Source: Fimenecus sp045578245 (GTDB lineage Bacteria > Bacillota > Clostridia > Oscillospirales > Acutalibacteraceae). Taken from it: 10,696 nt of DNA. Made by a program: the position numbers and the translations under genes. Position 1 is the first letter of the stretch. Each line of letters starts with the position of its first letter. Shown in pieces: positions 5,397 to 10,696 of the stretch. The stretch is from contig JAZNJX010000021.1 of NCBI GenBank assembly GCA_045578245.1, positions 1 through 10,696 on the forward strand, in the 5' to 3' direction. The notes below the pieces were generated by a model, which did no database searches, was not told the origin of the DNA, and was given only the letters and a program-made list of their open reading frames with translations.

Positions 5397-7252
5397 TGAA
5401 AAAGAGAATAATTTCTATTGATATCAATCCCCAGACACAGGAGGAAACTTCCCAGAATGCAGGTGTTATGTGGGAGCATAATGCTACGACGCTTGTTTTT
5501 AATATAGATGAAAAGTATATAGGAGATTACAAGTATTATCTTGAGTATCGTTCACTCATAGGCACGAAAGTAAGAACAGAATACCTTGAGCTCGACACAC
5601 AGACAAGCACAATTACATATGATATTCCAGTAACCATGAGTTCACTTCGTGGAGTTGAATGTTATTTCAATATTGTAAGAATTGATGATGACGGGCATAC
5701 ACAAATGGTCGTAAAGCCTAAAAAATTCTTTCTTGAATTTGATTATTCCTCCGACACGGATAATTCGATAGCAAAAGTCAACGACTTTTCAGTAAATGCC
5801 CTTTTTGAGGCTATCCGTTTAGGCACATTCAAGGGTGACAAGGGTGATAAGGGTGAACCATTTGTTTATGAGGATTTTACAGAGGAACAATTGGCAGGCT
5901 TAAAAGGTGAAAAGGGTGACAGCGTTATTGTTGACCAGAAATATGACCTTGAAAGTGAAAACCCACAAAGTGGTAAGGCTGTGGCAGAGGCAGTTGCTGA
6001 TGCAGTGAATATAATTGAGCCTGTAAACTTGTTTAATAAAAACAGCCCCTTAAATAAAGTCGGTTATCTTCTTCAGGGTGACCCATCAAAAATAATTGCC
6101 TTATCAGGATATACAGTAACTCATCCTATTAAAGCGGTTGTCGGCAACACATACACATTCCACTACAACAAAACTATGTTAGGTGAAGTGAATGGTTTAA
6201 CTGTTGCAAGATGTGATAAGGATGGCAATATAACGGGCAGAAGATTTCTTGCACCTGTGTATGATGATAAAACAGCATCATTTACCGTTGATGAAACTTG
6301 GGGGAATACACATTTTATAGTTTCTGTGTATAGTCCTGATATTGACACGTTTATGGTGGTTAAGGGTGACACAATGCCAAGTGCGTATGTGCCCCACATA
6401 CCAAGTTACCGAAAATTAGCCGATGATATTGATATTTCAGCAAGCCTTGAAAACACGGATTGGGATTCGATGAACATTGACCTGTCAGGACCATTGAGTA
6501 CAACAAACTGGAATGCAGTAAATCTTGATGTAACTTCAATCTTGCAGGGTGCAGATTGGAATACATTGAAAGTAAGAACAAAAACAAGTCCGTTATATGG
6601 TAAAAAGTTGTCGTTGAATGGTGATAGCATTTGCTACGGTGCAGGGTTAACAGGTGGTTATGGAAGAATAATCGCAGACACTTATGGTATGACCGTTCAA
6701 AATATTGCACGAAATGGTGGAACAATAGCAGCTGAAACATATAAAGATACTACTAAAAGACATTGGATTTGCAGAACTATTGCAAATATGGATACTGATT
6801 CGGATTACGCCATTATTGAGGGTGGTGTGAACGATGGTTCATCGGATGTGGCTGTTCCTTTGGGTGAGATTACAACTACTTACAACGAAGCCTTTGACGA
6901 GACAACATTTTATGGTGCTTTTGAGAGTATGTGTAAACAACTTGTTACTCGTTTTGCAGGTAAGAAAATCGGATATATTGCTGTTCACAAAATGTCAGGA
7001 GGATTTAATTCTGATGGTGATAAAGATACGAATTTTTATTGGGCAGCGAAAAAGTGTTGTAAAAAATGGGGAATTCCATTTTTGGATTTAAACACCACAG
7101 TACCACCATTCGGATATTTTAAGAGTAGTGATACAGATTTGTATTCTTTAAGAGTTGCATATACAGATTCTGCAGACGGTTGGCATCCTAATGAAGAGGG
7201 ATACAAGAAATACTATGTGCCAAAAATTACAGCATGGTTAGAATCATTGTAA
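5396..7252 (+). CDS. BppU-type phage baseplate/receptor-binding protein with C-terminal SGNH esterase
   Basis: 618 aa; ATG 7 bases after AAGGAG. Residues 1-120 match the N-terminal BppU-type baseplate domain (MKKRIISIDINPQTQ; FNIDEKYIGDYKYYLEYRS; FFLEFDYSSD), the part that docks to a tail baseplate. Two short collagen-like Gly-X-Y stretches follow (147-155 and 168-176), then a segment common in gut-phage tail proteins (ENPQSGKAVAEAVADAV, about 188-204), a probable beta-sandwich sugar-binding module (about 210-335, ending GDTMPSAYVPH), three 16-residue repeats (343-390) and an SGNH hydrolase domain (about 400-618). All four catalytic blocks are present: GDS with Ser411, Gly441-442, GVND with Asn479, and DGWHPN with Asp594/His597. 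It probably de-acetylates or de-esterifies a surface glycan during binding. It has no signal peptide. It is an unusual phage structural gene in that no other tail gene accompanies it. Confidence 0.88.
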   Translation: MKKRIISIDINPQTQEETSQNAGVMWEHNATTLVFNIDEKYIGDYKYYLEYRSLIGTKVRTEYLELDTQTSTITYDIPVTMSSLRGVECYFNIVRIDDDGHTQMVVKPKKFFLEFDYSSDTDNSIAKVNDFSVNALFEAIRLGTFKGDKGDKGEPFVYEDFTEEQLAGLKGEKGDSVIVDQKYDLESENPQSGKAVAEAVADAVNIIEPVNLFNKNSPLNKVGYLLQGDPSKIIALSGYTVTHPIKAVVGNTYTFHYNKTMLGEVNGLTVARCDKDGNITGRRFLAPVYDDKTASFTVDETWGNTHFIVSVYSPDIDTFMVVKGDTMPSAYVPHIPSYRKLADDIDISASLENTDWDSMNIDLSGPLSTTNWNAVNLDVTSILQGADWNTLKVRTKTSPLYGKKLSLNGDSICYGAGLTGGYGRIIADTYGMTVQNIARNGGTIAAETYKDTTKRHWICRTIANMDTDSDYAIIEGGVNDGSSDVAVPLGEITTTYNEAFDETTFYGAFESMCKQLVTRFAGKKIGYIAVHKMSGGFNSDGDKDTNFYWAAKKCCKKWGIPFLDLNTTVPPFGYFKSSDTDLYSLRVAYTDSADGWHPNEEGYKKYYVPKITAWLESL

Positions 7253-7266
7253 GAGGAGGAGAAAAT

Positions 7267-8142
7267 TTGAAATATAACGGTATTGATGTTTCAAAATGGC
7301 AGGGAAGGATTGACTGGCCACTTGTAAAGAGTGCTGGTGTTCAGTTTGCTATGATTCGTTCATCTTTCGGCTGGGGTCAGGGCAACACAGACCTTCAATT
7401 TGAAACAAATTATGAAAACGCTACAAAGGTGGGTGTCCCGGTTGGTGCATATCATTATTCTTATGCACGAACACCTGCTGAGGCAGTAAAAGAGGCAGAG
7501 TTTTGTCATTCTGTCATAAGAGGAAAACTTTTTGAATATCCTATAGCCTACGATATGGAGGAGTCCAATGTTGCTTCTCTTGGCAAAGAGAGAATTTCAG
7601 AAATTGCCAAAGCATTCTGTGAAAAAATGGAAAGCTACGGATATTATGTCTGTATTTATGCAAATAAACATTGGCTTGACAACTATTTTACAGATGATAT
7701 TTTTAATAGATATGATATCTGGCTTGCTCAATGGACAACAAAGCCAACATTTGAGAAAACTTACGGAATATGGCAGAAAAGCTCAAAGGGCAGAGTGACA
7801 GGAATTCAAGGCTATGTAGATTTGAATGAGTCTTATAAGCACTATCCGTCAATTATGAGATACAACGGTCTTAACGGATTTCCAAAGCCACAGTCAGGAA
7901 AGCCACAGAAACCCGAGAAAAAGGACTATTCTGCAGGTGCTAAAGTTGCACTCAATGATGCAGGGCTTTACTCTACTGCGACTGTTACAAAACCGACAAA
8001 AACCATAAGTGGTGAATATTATATCTATGACGGTAAGGTAATCAATGGCAGAATGAGGGTTACAAACGACTCTACAAAAGTTGGTAGAAAACCAATTGGC
8101 ACAAATGTTACAGGCTTTGTGAAAAAAGCTGAAATGGAGTAA
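7267..8142 (+). CDS. GH25 lysozyme (endolysin) with C-terminal wall-binding domain
   Basis: A 291-aa N-acetylmuramidase of glycoside hydrolase family 25, cleaving the MurNAc-GlcNAc bond of peptidoglycan. The catalytic domain (1-200) begins YNGIDVSKWQGRIDW (Asp7), carries the DxE pair Asp96/Glu98 in YPIAYDMEES, and shows AMIRSSFG, GAYHYSYA and IWLAQW strands of the TIM-barrel; GYVDLNES (182-189) is the usual C-terminal Asp motif. A Pro/Lys-rich linker (205-219) leads to an SH3-like wall-binding domain (about 222-288, GEYYIYDGKVINGRMRVT). There is no signal peptide, so it needs the downstream holin to leave the cell, as for phage endolysins. The start is TTG at 7267, 5 bases after GAGGAGGAG (7253-7261); an in-frame ATG at 7234 lies inside the previous gene without a ribosome binding site. 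Confidence 0.93.
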   Translation: MKYNGIDVSKWQGRIDWPLVKSAGVQFAMIRSSFGWGQGNTDLQFETNYENATKVGVPVGAYHYSYARTPAEAVKEAEFCHSVIRGKLFEYPIAYDMEESNVASLGKERISEIAKAFCEKMESYGYYVCIYANKHWLDNYFTDDIFNRYDIWLAQWTTKPTFEKTYGIWQKSSKGRVTGIQGYVDLNESYKHYPSIMRYNGLNGFPKPQSGKPQKPEKKDYSAGAKVALNDAGLYSTATVTKPTKTISGEYYIYDGKVINGRMRVTNDSTKVGRKPIGTNVTGFVKKAEME

Positions 8143-8145
8143 ATT

Positions 8146-8400
8146 ATGACGGAAATGGATGTTTTGAATCACAGACTTGATGCCGTAGAGGAAGATATTA
8201 GAATTCTTTATAAAAAAGTTAACGACGTAACTCTTACTCAGGTACAGAGTGTCACAAAGCTTGACAGTATGTTGGTAACTCTGGGTGAATTAAAGGCAAG
8301 TATTGAGGCTTTGAAAAAACGACCTGGCTGGTTGTGGGATAAGTTTGTTGTTGCGGCAATCAGTGCTGTTTGTGGTGCTGTGGTAAGCGTTATGATATAA
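8146..8400 (+). CDS. XhlA-like phage lysis-associated membrane protein
   Basis: 84 aa. Residues 1-60 form a charged coiled coil (VLNHRLDAVEEDIRILYKKV, then LDSMLVTLGELKASIEAL). RPGWLWDK leads to one C-terminal membrane helix (about 66-84, FVVAAISAVCGAVVSVMI). This layout, and the place between endolysin and holin, fit the XhlA (haemolysin) family, whose Bacillus PBSX member works with holin XhlB and the endolysin in host lysis. GGAG lies 6 bases before the ATG at 8146, and only 3 bases separate it from the lysozyme stop. The family assignment rests on architecture and composition. Confidence 0.78.
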   Translation: MTEMDVLNHRLDAVEEDIRILYKKVNDVTLTQVQSVTKLDSMLVTLGELKASIEALKKRPGWLWDKFVVAAISAVCGAVVSVMI

Positions 8401-8409
8401 GGAGAAAAT

Positions 8410-8655
8410 ATGATAGAATTTATAATTGAAAATGCACTTATACTAATTCCTGTACTTAATATAATCGGATTGATAATCAAAAATACCGAAAAAATACCCG
8501 ACAAATACATTCCCGTTATACTTTTATTCTTCGGAATTCTCGGTGCAATAGCGATTTTAGGGTTATCCCCTGAAAGTGTTGTGCAGGGTGTATTGGTTGC
8601 TGGTGCAGCCGTTTATGGTAATCAGGTTGTAAAGCAGTTAAAGAATAGTGAATAA
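8410..8655 (+). CDS. Phage holin
   Basis: An 81-aa protein with three hydrophobic segments (about 4-23, 33-51 and 57-74) and a short polar C-terminus (KQLKNSE). KNTEKIPDKYIPVILLFFGI and VVQGVLVAGAAVYGNQVVKQ resemble the Hol44-type holins of Gram-positive phages (holin superfamily V), as I remember them. It would form membrane lesions that let the GH25 endolysin reach the wall. Its ribosome binding site overlaps the stop of the XhlA-like gene (AGGAG about 5 bases before the ATG). Last gene of the cassette, followed by a terminator. Confidence 0.85.
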   Translation: MIEFIIENALILIPVLNIIGLIIKNTEKIPDKYIPVILLFFGILGAIAILGLSPESVVQGVLVAGAAVYGNQVVKQLKNSE

Positions 8656-8662
8656 AAATCGT

Positions 8663-8691
8663 GGCAGAGTTATTTTGGCTCTGCCTTTTTT
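8663..8691 (+). terminator. Intrinsic terminator of the phage-derived cassette
   Basis: GGCAGAG (8663-8669) pairs with CTCTGCC (8679-8685) around a 9-base loop, followed by six T (8686-8691). It lies directly after the holin stop codon and ends the transcription unit. Confidence 0.9.
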
Positions 8692-8700
8692 AATTCCATG

Positions 8701-8729
8701 TTGAATTTTCAAAACAAATATTATATAAT
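8701..8729 (+). promoter_or_regulatory. Promoter of the secreted PHP phosphoesterase gene
   Basis: TTGAAT (8701-8706) and TATAAT (8724-8729) are separated by 17 bases. The ATG follows about 20 bases after the predicted transcription start. No LexA-like box is seen here, so this gene is independent of the SOS cassette. Confidence 0.8.
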
Positions 8730-8755
8730 AATACCAATAAAACGGAGGGATTATT

Positions 8756-10120
8756 ATGAAAAAACTTATTTCAGTTATACTTTGTGTGACACTTTGTTTC
8801 ATTCCTTGTCTTGCTGTTACAGGTTTTGCAGCAGAAACAAGTGATGATTATGTAATTGTTTCACCTTACAGTGATGTAATCTGGGAGGGTGACGATGCCT
8901 GGGGTGCATACAAAGGTACACTTCATTCTCACACAACTTACAGTGACGGAAATGTTGACCTTGCAACTATGGTTAAAGAGTACTACAATCGTGATTACGA
9001 TTTTTTGGGAAACGCTGACCATGGTGTAACAGGTGTTGAATGGAATAGAGCACCAAAGAAGGTTTTGCTCTATGCATATCAGCCACTTTTAGGTTATAAG
9101 ACTGCACATCTTACTGATGCAGAGTACGAGGCAATCACAACTGGTACTTATCCTACTGCAGACGGTACAATCCGTGGAAAACATATGACTTGCGTTACAG
9201 GAGCAAATGAGCTTAACAATATGACTCTCACAAAGAGCCATGTTAACGGTTTCTTCCTTCCTGAAGATGTTGGTAACGGATATGGTGGCTGGGAAAATGG
9301 TTTTGAGGATGCTGTAAGATTCACAGATAAACATGGTGGGCTTTCAGTTATTAATCATCCTGGTGACTGGTTGGAAAGCCGTGACGATATTTCAACAGTA
9401 AGTGATGTAAAGAACATAAAATATTTTGGTGACATTATCCTTAAATATGATTCTTGTCTTGGCATAGAAGTTTTCAATGAAACTAATAGTGTTACACCAT
9501 TTGACAGAATTCTTTGGGACAATCTTTTGATGTACACACTCCCATATGGCAAAAATGTCATCGGTTTCAGCAATACAGATGCTCATACAATAGAAAATAT
9601 CGACAGCTCTTTCAATATCTATATGATGGAAGAAAACAATGTTGAAAACATCAAGAAAACAATGCAGAATGGTGCATCATTTATGGTAACAAGAGAACTT
9701 CCTTGTGGTAATGATATTATCGGACCTGCGGAAGGCTTTGACGTAAAGAATTCAGGAATTCCATATCCTGTTTTCACCAAGGTGGCAGTTGACGGACATA
9801 AGGTTACAGTTTCTGCTGACAATGCACAGACAGTTCAGTTTATTGCAAATGGTAAAGTGATTTACAGTGGTGCAATCGGTGCTGATAGCGTAACTCTTGA
9901 CCTTGATACAATTGAAGGAGCAGAGGATTTCCAGTATGTAAGAGCAGAAGTTTTCGGTGAAGGTGGAATGTGTCTTACTCAGGCACTCGTTATTGACGAC
10001 GGTGCAGAAAAGCCGGATTTTGAACCACAAAAAGGTCTTCTTGCATTCATTAAGAAAGTTATCTTCACTCTTAAGAGCTCAAGATTATGGGTAATCCTTG
10101 TTGAGATTACAAGATTATAA
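8756..10120 (+). CDS. Secreted PHP-domain metal-dependent phosphoesterase
   Basis: 454 aa with a signal peptide (1-25, cleavage likely after GFA). The PHP metal-binding set is complete: GTLHSHTTYSDGN (His57, His59, Asp64), FLGNADHG (Asp88, His89), TGANELNN (Glu152), SHVNGFF (His162), VINHPGDW (His201) and FSNTDAH (Asp275, His277). PHP enzymes hydrolyse phosphoesters with a trinuclear metal centre; the extracellular substrate is unknown, with nucleotides, sugar phosphates or teichoic-type polymers among the possibilities. Residues about 335-415 look like a small beta-sandwich domain seen after secreted PHP domains. The C-terminus (about 427-454, LLAFIKKVIFTLKSSRLWVI) is basic-hydrophobic and could hold the protein at the membrane. 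GGAGG is 7 bases before the ATG. It is monocistronic, with its own promoter and terminators. Confidence 0.88.
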   Translation: MKKLISVILCVTLCFIPCLAVTGFAAETSDDYVIVSPYSDVIWEGDDAWGAYKGTLHSHTTYSDGNVDLATMVKEYYNRDYDFLGNADHGVTGVEWNRAPKKVLLYAYQPLLGYKTAHLTDAEYEAITTGTYPTADGTIRGKHMTCVTGANELNNMTLTKSHVNGFFLPEDVGNGYGGWENGFEDAVRFTDKHGGLSVINHPGDWLESRDDISTVSDVKNIKYFGDIILKYDSCLGIEVFNETNSVTPFDRILWDNLLMYTLPYGKNVIGFSNTDAHTIENIDSSFNIYMMEENNVENIKKTMQNGASFMVTRELPCGNDIIGPAEGFDVKNSGIPYPVFTKVAVDGHKVTVSADNAQTVQFIANGKVIYSGAIGADSVTLDLDTIEGAEDFQYVRAEVFGEGGMCLTQALVIDDGAEKPDFEPQKGLLAFIKKVIFTLKSSRLWVILVEITRL

Positions 10121-10139
10121 TTAAAATTATAAAATAGTA

Positions 10140-10170
10140 AAGGCGAGGATTTATTCCTCGCCTTAATTTT
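10140..10170 (+). terminator. Terminator hairpin after the PHP gene
   Basis: AAGGCGAGG (10140-10148) pairs perfectly with CCTCGCCTT (10156-10164) around ATTTATT. The T-tract is interrupted (TTAATTTT), so it may be only partly efficient alone and act with the next hairpin. Confidence 0.75.
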
Positions 10171-10189
10171 GCGTTCTGCACTTTGCAAT

Positions 10190-10219
10190 AAAAAGACGGT
10201 CGAGAGACCGTCTTTTTTT
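10190..10219. terminator. Bidirectional terminator between the PHP gene and the EF-G gene
   Basis: GACGGTC (10195-10201) pairs with GACCGTC (10206-10212) around the 4-base loop GAGA. It has A5 on the left and T7 on the right, so it gives a U-tract in both directions and can end both convergent genes. Confidence 0.92.
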
Positions 10220-10270
10220 GATATTTATTGTGGAAAATATAACGCTATGTGTATAGATTGTGTGTGAATA

Positions 10271-10696
10271 CTATTCTTCGTCAACTTTTGCTTCAGCAAT
10301 AACTTTTTCAACGATGTTCTGTGGAGCCTGTTCGTAACGAGTGAACTCAAATGAGAATGAGCCACGTCCTGCTGTTACTGAACGGAGAACTGTTGTGAAG
10401 TCGCCCATTTCTGCCATTGGAACTTCAGCTGTAAGCTCCTGCATTCTTGGTTCGTCAGCAGGTCCCATACCGAGAACTCTACCACGACGCTTTGTGATGT
10501 CACCCATAATGTCACCAAGATTATCATCAGGCATACGAGCAACGAGTGTACCAACAGGTTCAAGGATTGTTGGGTCAGCCTTTGGAATACCAGCCTTGTA
10601 TGCAAGGGAAGCAGCCATCTTGAATGCCATTTCTGATGAGTCAACGGGGTGGTAAGAACCATCATAAAGAGTAGCCTTAACACCTACCATTGGGTA
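10271..10696 (-). CDS. fusA: Elongation factor G paralogue, C-terminal part (cut by right edge)
   Basis: 141 residues from the C-terminus of an EF-G-type translocase GTPase. Domain IV is recognised by YPMVGVKATLYDGSYHPVD and SSEMAFKMAASLAYKAG. Domain V follows: ILEPVGTLVARMPDDNLGDI, MGDITKRRGRVLGM and GRGSFSFEFTRYEQAPQNIV. The loop after RRGRVLGM reads GPADEPRMQELTAEVP where canonical str-operon EF-G has a shorter EDRGGAQV-type loop. With the gene ending at a terminator and no tuf following, this favours a second, EF-G-like paralogue over the housekeeping copy. A paralogue could act in ribosome recycling, stress or back-translocation. The G domain that would settle this lies outside the window. 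Confidence 0.85.
   Translation of the reverse strand, partial: YPMVGVKATLYDGSYHPVDSSEMAFKMAASLAYKAGIPKADPTILEPVGTLVARMPDDNLGDIMGDITKRRGRVLGMGPADEPRMQELTAEVPMAEMGDFTTVLRSVTAGRGSFSFEFTRYEQAPQNIVEKVIAEAKVDEE

Noticed and set aside
6834..7091. Alternative-frame open frame inside the SGNH domain, as a sign of frameshift
   Set aside because: The main frame is continuous with all catalytic blocks present; the alternative frame lacks a ribosome binding site and plausible composition.
7234..7266. ATG start of the GH25 lysozyme at 7234
   Set aside because: It lies inside the preceding gene without a ribosome binding site. TTG at 7267 has a strong one at 5 bases and gives the typical GH25 N-terminus.
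4413..8700. Prophage attachment sites or integrase flanking the cassette
   Set aside because: I compared the left (4413-4650) and right (8656-8700) edges and saw no convincing direct repeat, tRNA end or recombinase gene, so excision as a normal prophage is not supported.
1..10696. CRISPR array, tRNA, rRNA, riboswitch or insertion sequence
   Set aside because: No regularly spaced direct repeats, cloverleaf with CCA end, recognised riboswitch consensus or transposase was seen on either strand.

Overview
The window looks like a chromosomal segment of a moderately AT-rich Gram-positive Clostridia-type bacterium, probably of the Oscillospiraceae/Ruminococcaceae kind found in animal guts. The evidence is the gene order rimP-nusA-ylxR-ylxQ-infB, strong GGAGG ribosome binding sites, near-consensus sigma-A promoters with 17-base spacers, TTG starts, a surface protein with a C-terminal sorting-type signal, and Gram-positive phage baseplate and lysis families. 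The family-level assignment is an inference.

Layout. (1) Positions 1-3214, minus strand: the translation/transcription operon rimP, nusA, ylxR, ylxQ, infB (infB runs off the left edge). It has a good promoter at 3325-3353 and a short leader carrying a 10-bp hairpin with a GNRA-type loop. (2) 3413-3601, minus: a small charged protein gene with an excellent ribosome binding site. (3) 3819-4412, plus: a strongly expressed-looking secreted, membrane- or wall-anchored protein with an 11-threonine stalk, closed by a textbook terminator. (4) 4413-4768: non-coding, holding that terminator, a 67-bp imperfect palindrome resembling a dispersed repeat, a second terminator, a near-consensus promoter and a perfect Gram-positive LexA (SOS) box. 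(5) 4769/4802-8655, plus: a compact six-gene phage-derived cassette: sigma-region-4-like regulator, small helical protein, BppU-type baseplate protein fused to an SGNH esterase, GH25 lysozyme, XhlA-like membrane protein, holin. A terminator closes it. (6) 8756-10120, plus: a secreted PHP-family metallophosphoesterase with its own promoter. (7) 10140-10219: two hairpin terminators, the second bidirectional. (8) 10271-10696, minus: the C-terminal end of an EF-G paralogue, cut by the right edge.

The most interesting unit is region 5. Its promoter-proximal LexA box predicts induction by DNA damage. It encodes a receptor-binding/esterase protein and a lysis set, but no capsid, portal, tape measure, terminase, repressor or integrase, and it sits neatly between ordinary chromosomal genes. 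It could be a domesticated or satellite lysis module, a split locus of a tailocin or gene-transfer-agent-like particle encoded elsewhere, or a decayed prophage remnant. Its first gene lacks a normal start codon: a strong Shine-Dalgarno points to an in-frame ACG, one transition away from ATG. The lead gene may therefore be weakened, or may use a non-standard start.
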